Shown here: positions 26,349 to 34,436 of the stretch, in pieces
Position numbering within the stretch: the first letter of the stretch is position 1
Layout: the number at the start of each line of letters is the position of its first letter
Assembly: GCA_947570615.1 (NCBI GenBank)
Contig: CANOVJ010000044.1
Location: 1-35,528 of the forward strand
Length of the DNA stretch: 35,528 bases
Reading direction: 5' to 3'
From: an uncultured Lachnospiraceae bacterium
Lineage (GTDB): Bacteria > Bacillota > Clostridia > Lachnospirales > Lachnospiraceae
Position numbers and translations under genes: made by a program
Notes under the pieces: generated by a model
Seen by the model: the letters and a program-made list of their open reading frames with translations, nothing else
The model's database searches: none
What the model was told of the DNA's origin: nothing

Positions 26349-27444
26349 AATCCGCAAGTGAAATATGATAATACTTTTCAACAGATTTAATAAACATATC
26401 GTTTTGACTTCCGCCAACATTGGTATTGCTAAGAGCACTGCTATTGTCAGTAACTACCGGCATTATCTGGCTGTGTTTTCCTCTGACATACACCACCGGG
26501 GTATTGTTTTGAATCTGCATAAATTTAAGCCATATATCGTCATTTCTCATACAAATATTTTTAAATACCTCTTTATTAAAAAGTTCCTGTGGCATACATC
26601 GCGGAGGATAGAGAACGCCGCCAACGCCGAGGGCAAACAGTCCCATGGACGGTTTTGCAACACTTTTGCAATCTCCGTCCCACATATTGTAGTTTAAAAG
26701 ATTTCCGTTCTCATCTTTCATCATTCTATGAACCATTCTGGCTGATACAGCGTAAGGATAACGTTTGTAACTTTCCAATAATCCGCTGATCAGATCTTTT
26801 TCATAATAAATATCATCATCTACAGTAATAACGATGTCGTCAGGGTGTTCTTTTATCGCGTAATAATATTTTTTATGAACACTTATATTTTCTGGTCGAA
26901 CCAGTATCTCTAATCCACGATCACGCATAGCAAGCAAACGTTGGGGAACTTTCTCGCCTTCATCCAAATATAATATCACCCGATCTGCCTTAACACTTTG
27001 TTCCAGTATACTTTCTATTGTCAAATAAGCTCTTGGCAGCCTTTTGGAATAACTTGTTAATGATACGATCACTTTCTGATCTCTAGGTTCTGTGATATTC
27101 ACCCCAGATTCCTGTAAAAACATCTTATGGAGTTTATTGTTCATAAAAAAATACCGAAACATTTCAACTCGGATAATTGTATCTTTGAAGTACCATTCGT
27201 CAATATCATCGTACCATGTCTTAAGATATTGTACCGCTTCTCCTCCTGCTGACATAGCGATAATAATGTAATCAATATCATCCAGATTTAACTCTGATGC
27301 TGGCTTCACTTCATAACCATAAAATTTGGATTTGGATGGAGTCGTTTCGGTAAAGTTCTTTATATGGATAAGATCTTTATTCTGTTGGAAAAAGTCCATA
27401 TTGTTCCTCGCGATTTCTCCGGTCCCATATACGATTACATTCAT
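26341..27444 (-). CDS. GT-A glycosyltransferase with N-terminal Rossmann-like module
   Basis: Residues 1-75 (MNVIVYGTGEIARNNMDFF, DIDYIIIAMSAGGEAVQYL) form a short nucleotide-binding-like module. Residues about 120-367 are a glycosyltransferase: VIVSLTSYSKRLPRAYLTIES, SVKADRVILYLDEGE, and DDIVITVDDDIYYEKDLI, where the Asp triad is the metal/nucleotide-sugar site. The Rossmann-like head resembles those in the FkbM protein at 24004-25083 and in the C-terminus of the GT2 at 30990-32210. The ATG has AAGGGA and AGGAGG upstream. It overlaps the next gene by 8 bases. The sugar donor is unknown; GDP-D-rhamnose is a natural candidate, since its pathway is in the same operon. Confidence 0.8.
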   Translation of the reverse strand: MNVIVYGTGEIARNNMDFFQQNKDLIHIKNFTETTPSKSKFYGYEVKPASELNLDDIDYIIIAMSAGGEAVQYLKTWYDDIDEWYFKDTIIRVEMFRYFFMNNKLHKMFLQESGVNITEPRDQKVIVSLTSYSKRLPRAYLTIESILEQSVKADRVILYLDEGEKVPQRLLAMRDRGLEILVRPENISVHKKYYYAIKEHPDDIVITVDDDIYYEKDLISGLLESYKRYPYAVSARMVHRMMKDENGNLLNYNMWDGDCKSVAKPSMGLFALGVGGVLYPPRCMPQELFNKEVFKNICMRNDDIWLKFMQIQNNTPVVYVRGKHSQIMPVVTDNSSALSNTNVGGSQNDMFIKSVEKYYHISLADYV

Positions 27445-27470
27445 AAATAATCCCTTCCTCCTGATCCTGT

Positions 27471-28583
27471 TTACTTTTCTAAAATCTTTTTTACATGCGT
27501 AATGGTTTGGTCATCAAGCTCTGGCCTTATCTGAGACGTTTCAAACAGGATTTTAGGCGTAAGAAGGCTGTCTTCCGGCAATAAAATATCAAATAAACAT
27601 GGCTTGTCATCCTTTAGCCAATCGCAGTAATGATCCAGTTCTTTATAAGATGACAGCGCTGCGGCCCTGATTCCATAAGCTTTGGCAATTTTCTGAAAAT
27701 CGGGAACCGAATAGCCTCCCAAAGCGGTTGTATTCGCAAATCTGTCGTCATGTTCTAAATGCTGTGTTTCACTGATTTTACCAAGAACTTTGTTGTTTAG
27801 AATAAAAATTTTTACAGGAAGTTTTTCTCTTTTCACGGTCTCCAATTCCTGAATATTCATTTGAAAACCACCGTCCCCAGTAATACAATAAGTAATCATA
27901 TTTCCCAGAGCAACAGACGATCCTATCGCGAAGGGGAGGCCGCATCCCATCGTGCCATAACCGCCGCTGATATGGATTCTTCCTTTATCGCCCTTCAATA
28001 CCAGAGATTGCGCGCACCAGCACTGATGCATGCCCACATCAACGGAAACAATTGGGTTTGGAGGTAATAATGATCCGATTTTTTCAACAGCATGGTTCCC
28101 GGGCTGTTTATCATAATGATCCAGTATTCTCTTCGCCTCCATACACTGATTTTTCCAATCCGAGTAGTCAGAGTCTGTTTCCGAAAGAAGCATTCGCATA
28201 AAATCCCTGGCATCTGTTTGAAACTTTTTTTCGTTTTCTTTAATATTACGGCTTAATTCATATTCATCAATATCACATCGCGCCAATTCTGCTTTTGGAG
28301 CAAAATTATCCGTATATCTCCCAACCTGACGGATTCCTAACCTTGCCCCTACACTGACAACCAGATCACATTCATTAAGAATCATATTGGCAATTCGATT
28401 ACCATGTGTTCCAATGAATCCAATATGTAGATGATCCTGTGCAAGGTCCACGCCATTCATCGTAGTTAAAACTGGTATATTCGTTTTACGGGCAAATTCA
28501 TGAACCATATCAACCGCGTTCGCGCTCCGTACTCCATTACCCACCAGCAATACTGGCTTGCTGTATGTCGAGTGGAAAATCAA
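27471..28583 (-). CDS. C-terminal part of a TPP-dependent acetolactate-synthase-like enzyme (split gene)
   Basis: This frame holds the central and PP domains: KPVLLVGNGVRSANAV, MNGVDLAQDHLHIGFIGTHGNR, IHISGGYGTMGCGLPFAIGS and the TPP/Mg motif CITGDGGFQMNIQEL followed by FILNNKVLG. It continues the enzyme begun in the gene at 28537-29070 but in a shifted frame. Family members have a linker of about 35 residues between the PYR domain end (xxDxPxDxQ) and xRPVxxxGxG. Here the two blocks abut directly, so a deletion of a length not divisible by three is likely. The TTG at 28583 sits 8 bases after a strong AAAGGAGGTG site, so separate translation is possible. Confidence 0.75.
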   Translation of the reverse strand: MIFHSTYSKPVLLVGNGVRSANAVDMVHEFARKTNIPVLTTMNGVDLAQDHLHIGFIGTHGNRIANMILNECDLVVSVGARLGIRQVGRYTDNFAPKAELARCDIDEYELSRNIKENEKKFQTDARDFMRMLLSETDSDYSDWKNQCMEAKRILDHYDKQPGNHAVEKIGSLLPPNPIVSVDVGMHQCWCAQSLVLKGDKGRIHISGGYGTMGCGLPFAIGSSVALGNMITYCITGDGGFQMNIQELETVKREKLPVKIFILNNKVLGKISETQHLEHDDRFANTTALGGYSVPDFQKIAKAYGIRAAALSSYKELDHYCDWLKDDKPCLFDILLPEDSLLTPKILFETSQIRPELDDQTITHVKKILEK

Positions 28584-29070
28584 TGATTACACCTCCTTTC
28601 CGCCCCAGCAGCGCCATATTATAAGCGCGGCTGACTATATCAGGAAATCCTTCACTGCTGTTAGCTGTTACAGAGTATTTTGTAATATTTCTTGTCATTG
28701 ACACAATATCCATCTCCTGAAATCCGTTTTGCCGGATACCTGAAAAACCTTTCATCTCATTGATCGGTACATTGCCGCAGATCCCCATCACTGGGTATCC
28801 GTCAAACCAGGCATCCGCCAGTCCGCCCAGGCCATTTACCGCGCCTGGGCCGGATGTTGTAAAATAAACACCTATTTTTCCGCTTGTTCTGGCAAATCCG
28901 TCAGCTGCCAAGGAACAGCCTTGCTCATTGTAGCAGACATGGGTTTTTATCTTATTCTTCTGCCTGTACAGCGCGTCCATAAAAGGTACAATGTATCCTC
29001 CTGCATAGCCAAATACGTCCGTTACTCCGTGATTGATCAGGAAATCAACTAAATATTCAGAACAGTTCAA
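28537..29070 (-). CDS. N-terminal PYR part of a TPP-dependent acetolactate-synthase-like enzyme (split gene)
   Basis: This 177-aa frame contains a full PYR domain: EYLVDFLINHGVTDVFGYAG, the cofactor-activating Glu in CYNEQGCSLAADGFART, GVYFTTSGPGAVNGLGGLADAW and the end block GGVIIDFPLDIQ, after which it soon stops. The rest of the enzyme is in the overlapping frame at 27471-28583. The start is TTG, overlapping the upstream TGA (TTGA) and preceded by a G-rich AAGGGGGG site. The enzyme would condense or decarboxylate a 2-oxoacid. In sugar loci, relatives such as YerE add two-carbon branches to 4-keto sugars, and here Gmd makes such a 4-keto sugar. That role is speculative, and the split may have inactivated it. 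Confidence 0.75.
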   Translation of the reverse strand: MNCSEYLVDFLINHGVTDVFGYAGGYIVPFMDALYRQKNKIKTHVCYNEQGCSLAADGFARTSGKIGVYFTTSGPGAVNGLGGLADAWFDGYPVMGICGNVPINEMKGFSGIRQNGFQEMDIVSMTRNITKYSVTANSSEGFPDIVSRAYNMALLGRKGGVIIDFPLDIQQASIAGG

Positions 29071-30953
29071 TATTTTTTCCCCCCTTTTACAGCTTCTATG
29101 GTAATTCTGAATTTACGCATAAAATCCTTCATTGTGTCCATAGGGGCAACATTGATTCTATAAAACTGTTCTCCGTTATATTCAAAGATTCTGTACAGAT
29201 ATCCCTGTTGGATCATTTCTTCTCTTACAGCGGCGGCATTAACGCCTGTTATCTTCATATACAAGAAGTTTGTATCAGAACGATATGGATGAACATTCTC
29301 CATAGTTGCCAGTTCATGATAAAGCCATTCTTTGACAGTATGGATTTCTTGACGAATGTGATCATAATAAGCATCATCCTTCAGACATTCCATGGCTGAC
29401 TTTCTGGCAATAACAGGAAGGCGAAGGAGCGGCAGATCAAGCCACAGTGCCTTCATGGCCCTTTTGCTTGCGATTCCATACCCTAACCTAAGACCTGCTA
29501 AAGCAAAAAATTTGGAAAATGTCCGGCTGAACATTACGTTATCATAATTGTTTATAAAGTAATTAACATCAATCGGGTCATATTCAAAGCCAAAGTACGC
29601 CTGGTCTACAAATACGAACGATATAGGATTATTTTTTACAATCTTCTCCAAATCCTCAGGAGTTATTAGATTTCCGGAAGGCATAGCAGGGCTTGTTATA
29701 ATAATAAATTTAGAGTTGTTTTTTTGGGCTTTCTGCATTAAGTCATCTATATCATGGTAGCATTTATCACCATCTTCATGAAAATGATAAAATGACTTAC
29801 TTCCGAAACGGTAATCTACCACGCCTGGATAATAGCTCCAATGCGGAAGCGGAAGAAGAACATTATCATTCTCGCCGACCATAATGGTAATCATACTTCT
29901 TACAATTTCAGATCCGCTATTATGCAAAAAAATGTTGTCAGATTCAATATTGTATTTTCTTGAAATTTCTACAATAAGATCATCTGTTTCCTGTGAATCA
30001 TACAAAAACAGTTCCTCAGAAACTGCTTCGTGAAATGGGATAAGCGCATTTGGAGACGGCCCCCACAGATTCTCATTGAAATGTAATCTTCCGTACCTGA
30101 TATCTGTTTTGACTCCGGCATATCTGGTTACGCCATTATATTTACCATATAGATCATCTGCGATTACCTTCTTGGAATAGATGGTAAAATCCGGATCAAA
30201 CATTTCAAACTCTTCAAGCGTATCAAATTCCAGCACAAGCCCGTCATTCATTTTATTTGCGGTAATAGGAAGCTCTGAAAAATGGCGGATATGAAAATCG
30301 TCAATCAGTAAATTCCAGATTTCCGGATTCCCATATTCTGCTTCAAGCAATTCAATAAACTTTTTGGAAAAACTTCTTGACCAGAAATTCGCGCCAATTG
30401 TGAACCACTGTTCCTTCCCGCCCCTTTTAATGCTTTCAATATAGCCTCTGTCATCCTCTACGATACAATATTCATCTGCGAAATCTTTAGTATAAGCGCA
30501 GGTATAGATAGACTCATAAACATATTGTTCGAAAATGTTTTCTTCATAATAGTTATCCGCACAGCAAATATAAGAATTTCCCAAGTAATTTCTTGCCGCA
30601 TATATTGAAGAAATATTATTTTTCGTTTTATACTCTTTATTCTCAACGAGTATAACATCATACTTGTCAGATAAGTAGGAAAACATTTCCGATTTATACC
30701 CGACCACAACAATAATATTTGTAATCCCGGCTTCTTTTAACTGGCGAATTTCCCTTTCAATAAGAACTTCACCTCTGACTTTAAACAGCCCTTTAGGGAG
30801 GATTTTAGAGAGAGGCGCGCATCTTTTTGATTCTCCTGCCGCCATAATTATGGCGTTATCAACGTGATACGGCTTTAATAACGCCGTTTCTTTTTCGGTA
30901 ATTTCTCCTAATCTGCAGCGGGCCATCAAGCTGATGAATTCTTCTTTCTTCAT
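29067..30953 (-). CDS. LicC/PntC-like cytidylyltransferase fused to a HisC/CobD-like PLP aminotransferase or decarboxylase
   Basis: A short helical lead (residues 1-30) is followed by a nucleotidyltransferase (about 31-270): NAIIMAAGESKRCAPLSKIL, FKVRGEVLIEREI, the LicC-type motif NKEYKTKNNISSIYAA and CADNYYEENIF. From about residue 290 comes a fold-type I PLP domain: LHFNENLWGPSP (compare HisC NENPxGPSP), LHNSGSEIVRSMI, FVDQAYFGFEYD and FSRTFSKFFALAGLRLGYG, where the SK lysine holds PLP. PntC fused to an aminoethylphosphonate transaminase is known, but there the transaminase is a different PLP class. This HisC/CobD-like partner could instead decarboxylate or transaminate a phospho-amino acid. 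The fusion suggests a CMP-activated amino-alkyl phosphate or phosphonate. 628 aa; the stop overlaps the next start. Confidence 0.85.
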   Translation of the reverse strand: MKKEEFISLMARCRLGEITEKETALLKPYHVDNAIIMAAGESKRCAPLSKILPKGLFKVRGEVLIEREIRQLKEAGITNIIVVVGYKSEMFSYLSDKYDVILVENKEYKTKNNISSIYAARNYLGNSYICCADNYYEENIFEQYVYESIYTCAYTKDFADEYCIVEDDRGYIESIKRGGKEQWFTIGANFWSRSFSKKFIELLEAEYGNPEIWNLLIDDFHIRHFSELPITANKMNDGLVLEFDTLEEFEMFDPDFTIYSKKVIADDLYGKYNGVTRYAGVKTDIRYGRLHFNENLWGPSPNALIPFHEAVSEELFLYDSQETDDLIVEISRKYNIESDNIFLHNSGSEIVRSMITIMVGENDNVLLPLPHWSYYPGVVDYRFGSKSFYHFHEDGDKCYHDIDDLMQKAQKNNSKFIIITSPAMPSGNLITPEDLEKIVKNNPISFVFVDQAYFGFEYDPIDVNYFINNYDNVMFSRTFSKFFALAGLRLGYGIASKRAMKALWLDLPLLRLPVIARKSAMECLKDDAYYDHIRQEIHTVKEWLYHELATMENVHPYRSDTNFLYMKITGVNAAAVREEMIQQGYLYRIFEYNGEQFYRINVAPMDTMKDFMRKFRITIEAVKGGKKY

Positions 30954-30989
30954 TTTTTAATCCGCCTTTCTGCGAATGTTTTTTGATTC

Positions 30990-32210
30990 TTAAAGGCTCC
31001 TTATATTAATGTTACTCAGACACTTTTCAAGAAACTCCTGACTGATGGCCTCAGGCTCCATACATGCTATTTTAGAATTCTTTATTCCCATTTCCAATAG
31101 ATAGTTTTTTACTTTTTGGGAAACGGTGGCGTCCTGGATCGCAATCGCAATATAATCATAGGTTACTTCATGGATATATTCGGGTTCGCATGGCGTGAAC
31201 CCTCCGATTGTTTGATCCCTTACATTCTGGTCTATCCACGCGGCAACCGAATACTTATGATCGTTCGTTATACTTTCCATAAGTCTGATACCCGTAAGTC
31301 CGGCTCCGTAAACGATGATCCGGCTACCTTCTTTTATGGAAAGATACGGATATAAAAATCCACTGGAATGATGATAAAAAACATCGTAATCAACTTCAAG
31401 CAGTATTCTGGTCATCATGAAAAGCAGCCTTTTATACATATGAGGAGCGCAATGATGCCTGTCCAGTTCCGTTTTAATCGATTGATAAACCAGGGGAATG
31501 CTATGTCTGGTACATCTGCCTGGCAGATGGGTAATTGAAGATGGTCTCATGACATAGTAATAACTGGTTTCTCTCATGACATAAACACTGTCTGCTTCCA
31601 AAAGACAGAGCCAAAAAAAGACCAGGTCACTTGCTGTCAAAATATTGCTGTCAACCATCATCTGTATCCGCAGATGTAATTCTCTTTTGATTCCCCAGCA
31701 CCACATACATGGAATCAGTCTTCTGATAAAACAAACATCTATATCCTGCAGATAAGAACAAATATCAGCGGAAGAATAAGAACCTTCCTCAATACAGGGT
31801 TCTTCTAAAGAATAGGTATCCCCCCACTGAATATATCGGCCATTTAAATAGACCATATCGGCGCCTGACGAGATACCTTTACGGACCAACGTTTCAATTC
31901 TGGTGCTGCCGATCCAATCATCTCCGTCTACATTTATGACATATTCACCGGTTGCGGCTTTTGCCCCTGCTTTGCGCGCGCCGACTACGGTACCTTCATT
32001 CTCTTTATGGATTACAACAATACGTGAATCTTTTTCCGCATAAGTATCACATATTTGGCTGCTCCCATCTGTGGAACCGTCATCTACCAGAATGATCTCC
32101 AGATTTTGATATGTCTGGTGTATGATACTTTCTATACACTTTGCAAGATAATCTTTTACATTATAGATGGGTACTATGATACTGATTAAGACGTCATTAT
32201 CCATATTCAT
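30990..32210 (-). CDS. Family 2 glycosyltransferase with C-terminal Rossmann-like module
   Basis: Residues 5-220 form a GT2 domain: ISIIVPIYNVKDYLAKCIES, IILVDDGSTDGSSQICD, VVGARKAGAKAATGEYVINV followed by DGDDW (the catalytic metal Asp). Residues about 300-395 (SRIIVYGAGLTGIRLMESI, WIDQN, YDYIAIAIQDATVSQKV) are a Rossmann-like module as in PglD-type domains, which has counterparts in two other proteins of this operon. The ATG at 32210 follows GGAGG by 5 bases; a second ATG two codons on is less well placed. It is the second gene of the - strand operon, between LicD and the cytidylyltransferase fusion. No membrane helix is visible, so it is cytosolic or peripheral. Confidence 0.88.
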   Translation of the reverse strand: MNMDNDVLISIIVPIYNVKDYLAKCIESIIHQTYQNLEIILVDDGSTDGSSQICDTYAEKDSRIVVIHKENEGTVVGARKAGAKAATGEYVINVDGDDWIGSTRIETLVRKGISSGADMVYLNGRYIQWGDTYSLEEPCIEEGSYSSADICSYLQDIDVCFIRRLIPCMWCWGIKRELHLRIQMMVDSNILTASDLVFFWLCLLEADSVYVMRETSYYYVMRPSSITHLPGRCTRHSIPLVYQSIKTELDRHHCAPHMYKRLLFMMTRILLEVDYDVFYHHSSGFLYPYLSIKEGSRIIVYGAGLTGIRLMESITNDHKYSVAAWIDQNVRDQTIGGFTPCEPEYIHEVTYDYIAIAIQDATVSQKVKNYLLEMGIKNSKIACMEPEAISQEFLEKCLSNINIRSL

Positions 32211-32240
32211 TCTTTCCTCCGATATTTTTAGAAGCCTGAT

Positions 32241-33050
32241 TTATAACTTTACCTTACTTGCCGGGTGAACCTGCCGGTTTTCAAGCGGTGGCAGGTTCAT
32301 GTAATCTCCATACAGCATTTTTAAATAGCTATCGTAATGTTTAAAAATCTTAAACGAATACCCTTCAAAGTCCTTTTCCATTGATTGGTCATAGAACTTT
32401 CGCGGCATCCCATAACGGCATTGCTTTGGGAACGGAAAGGTCACATGACGTACCAGCCGTGTCTTTTTACGGCTGGTTCTGTCGGTCAGCATTTCTAGCT
32501 GCCAGAACCAGAAATCCCTGGGGATTTTGCTGATCAGGGTATACCACGCTCGTAAAAAAGGAGATTTCTCAGCCTTTTTCCCAACACTTGAATACTGTCC
32601 CTTACGGATACAGTAACAATAGAAGTAATGTAGTCTGCGCAGCATAGGGTTATCCGGAACATTGTCGCAATAAAAAATATCAATACACACACCAGTATGA
32701 CATTTGACATGTTCTTGTCCTTCTCTTAGGAAGGTAGTGCCATTCCGCCTCATTTTGGCAAACCCCCAAAGGTAATGTTTATCTGTGCGGTAATCCTGAA
32801 GAAAAAAACGTTCCGTGTTTAACTCTCTTTTGCATGCGTTATAAAATTTTTCGTATTCTTCACGCAGCATGATGATATCCGCATCATCATCCCATGGTAT
32901 AAAGCCGTCATGGCGAACGGCTCCAAGCAGAGTACCTCCGTCCAGAAAATATTGGATATCATATTTTCGGCAGATGCGATCTACCTCTATGAGCATTTCA
33001 AGTTCCATTAGCTGGAGTTTGCGTAGGAGTTCTCCCTCTATCTTGACCAT
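32241..33050 (-). CDS. LicD-family phosphotransferase (second copy)
   Basis: This 269-aa LicD protein has the core YFLDGGTLLGAVRHDGFIPW followed by DDDADIIM, with the metal-binding Asp cluster, then GFAKMRRNGTTFL and CIDIFYCDNVPDNP. LicD enzymes move phosphocholine-like groups from a CDP donor to a glycan. It is the first gene of the long - strand operon and lies two genes before the LicC-like fusion, so donor synthesis and transfer are paired. It differs strongly from the LicD at 8804-9697 outside the core, so the two may use different acceptors or donors. The ATG follows an AAAGGG site at about 9 bases. Confidence 0.9.
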   Translation of the reverse strand: MVKIEGELLRKLQLMELEMLIEVDRICRKYDIQYFLDGGTLLGAVRHDGFIPWDDDADIIMLREEYEKFYNACKRELNTERFFLQDYRTDKHYLWGFAKMRRNGTTFLREGQEHVKCHTGVCIDIFYCDNVPDNPMLRRLHYFYCYCIRKGQYSSVGKKAEKSPFLRAWYTLISKIPRDFWFWQLEMLTDRTSRKKTRLVRHVTFPFPKQCRYGMPRKFYDQSMEKDFEGYSFKIFKHYDSYLKMLYGDYMNLPPLENRQVHPASKVKL

Positions 33051-33119
33051 GTTTCATCCCTTTCTTTTCGTTTTTCGACAAAGCCTATGTGTGCTAGTTT
33101 CGTAATCTGGAATCAATTA

Positions 33120-33191
33120 GTCTGACCAAAAAGCGGCAATGTTCACGAATCGTCTGACGTCATAGGAAAATACCTGCCCAAGTTGTCTGAC
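33120..33191 (+). repeat. Three direct GTCTGAC copies at 32-33-base intervals
   Basis: GTCTGAC occurs at 33120-33126, 33152-33158 and 33185-33191, so starts are 32 and 33 bases apart, about three turns of the helix. A fourth copy lies inverted at 33302-33308. Same-face spacing upstream of the - strand operon fits binding sites for a regulator; that reading is inference. Confidence 0.6.
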
Positions 33192-33272
33192 TTATATGGC
33201 AGGATGTGCCCTTTTTTGCACAGAAAAACAGATGTTCTGTAAAACGGGAGGGCTGGTCTGTTTATGGGGGTT

Positions 33273-33292
33273 AAAAAAGGTATACCTTTTTT
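33273..33292. repeat. Perfect 20-bp palindrome, copy 1 (A6-GG-TATA-CC-T6)
   Basis: The sequence is its own reverse complement over 20 bases. It is identical to copy 2, 105 bases further on, and both are followed by GA. It is most likely an operator for a dimeric regulator or a recombination half-site; as RNA it would form only an 8-bp stem with a 4-base loop. Confidence 0.8.
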
Positions 33293-33397
33293 GATTTAGC
33301 CGTCAGACTATATATATCTTATTTATTATCGGCAATATGTATAAAAAATTAACCTTTTTTTTAAATTTAATGGATTTTTGCACCTGAAAATACTTCC

Positions 33398-33417
33398 AAA
33401 AAAGGTATACCTTTTTT
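33398..33417. repeat. Perfect 20-bp palindrome, copy 2 (A6-GG-TATA-CC-T6)
   Basis: Identical to copy 1. It ends 50 bases before the acyltransferase ATG, so a protein bound here would be placed to control that gene. Confidence 0.8.
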
Positions 33418-33467
33418 GACTATACCTAAGATTTTATGACCAGGTGACATAATATAGGAGACGATCC

Positions 33468-34436
33468 ATGGAAGGGAAACGGATTTTCATAAAGCAATAT
33501 GTATCAGATTTATCCATAGAATGGAATGAATTTAACGCATCAGCCAAAAATGGACTTTTTTTATTTGACCGTAATTATATGGAATATCACAGTGACCGCT
33601 TCAAGGATAATTCCCTGTTGTTTTACTATGACAATAGATTAGTAGCTATCCTCCCCGCAAATATATTCAAAGAAACCTTTTATTCGCATCAGGGGTTAAC
33701 CTATGGGGGATTCATTGTCGATGCTGGGATGAAACAGCATATTATGAATGATTGTTTCACTGCATTGATAGAGTATTTGAGGGAGCACAATATTAAGTAC
33801 ATGCTATATAAAACAATTCCTCATATTTTTCACAAAATACATTCTGAGGAAGATAAATATTCTCTTTTTATCAACAACTCCTTTATAGAAAAAGTGGAAG
33901 CGTCAACGGCGATTGATCTCTTATTCCCGCTAAAAATGACCAAAGGCCGAAAAGCCCAAATAAGTCGGGCAAAGAGAGAAGAGATTTTTATAGATGAATC
34001 TACAGATGAGAGGGACTATAAAGAATTTTTTGTTTTGGAAGAATATGTTTTAAAAAAGTATCATAATACGGTCCCTGTACACACTGCAGATGAAATGATT
34101 TTGTTACACAGACGTTTTCCTGAACATATACACCTTTATACTGCAAAATCACATCAAAAGATCGTTGCTGGGATAATTTTATATGAATATGAGAACTCCA
34201 TACACACCCAGTACATGGCAGCTGATGAGGATGGAAGAAAAAATGGCGCCTTAGATCTAATAATCGCCTCGATCATTGATATCTACAAACATAGAAAAAG
34301 ATGGTTGGATTTCGGCATATCAACCGAACATGGGGGAAACGTGTTAAATGGCGGTCTTATATCTCAGAAAGAAAGCTTTGGCGGCAGGACTATCGTTTAT
34401 GAAACATATGGGGTAAAAATCGATGAGAAATATTAA
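33468..34436 (+). CDS. FemAB/GNAT-like acyltransferase
   Basis: This 322-aa protein resembles the FemAB-like GNAT acyltransferases found in capsule and surface-polysaccharide clusters, which acylate amino sugars or add amino acids. Visible landmarks are WNEFNASAKNGLFLFDRNYMEYH at the start, LVAILPANIF, a HQGLTYGGFIVD segment, HLYTAKSHQKIVAGIILYEYENSIHTQYMA (the acetyl-CoA fold strands) and LDFGISTEHGGNVLNGGLISQKESFGGR at the end. AGGAG lies 7 bases before the ATG. It is the first gene of the right-hand + strand set and overlaps the methyltransferase gene by 14 bases. The acyl donor and acceptor are unknown. Confidence 0.75.
   Translation: MEGKRIFIKQYVSDLSIEWNEFNASAKNGLFLFDRNYMEYHSDRFKDNSLLFYYDNRLVAILPANIFKETFYSHQGLTYGGFIVDAGMKQHIMNDCFTALIEYLREHNIKYMLYKTIPHIFHKIHSEEDKYSLFINNSFIEKVEASTAIDLLFPLKMTKGRKAQISRAKREEIFIDESTDERDYKEFFVLEEYVLKKYHNTVPVHTADEMILLHRRFPEHIHLYTAKSHQKIVAGIILYEYENSIHTQYMAADEDGRKNGALDLIIASIIDIYKHRKRWLDFGISTEHGGNVLNGGLISQKESFGGRTIVYETYGVKIDEKY

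Larger units (their letters stand above)
33051..33467. promoter_or_regulatory. A+T-rich divergent control region between the - operon and the + strand genes
   Basis: This 417-bp stretch has no credible gene. It separates the - strand LicD operon from the + strand acyltransferase gene, so it must hold promoters for both. I could not find a convincing -35/-10 pair for either. TATAAA at 33340-33345 is one possible -10 for the + side but has a poor -35. It contains two identical 20-bp palindromes and four copies of a GTCTGAC heptamer, listed separately. Confidence 0.7.

Noticed and set aside
33273-33417. The twin palindromes as intrinsic terminators
   Set aside because: An 8-bp mostly A-T stem with a 4-base loop is weak, and both copies lie upstream of genes rather than after them.
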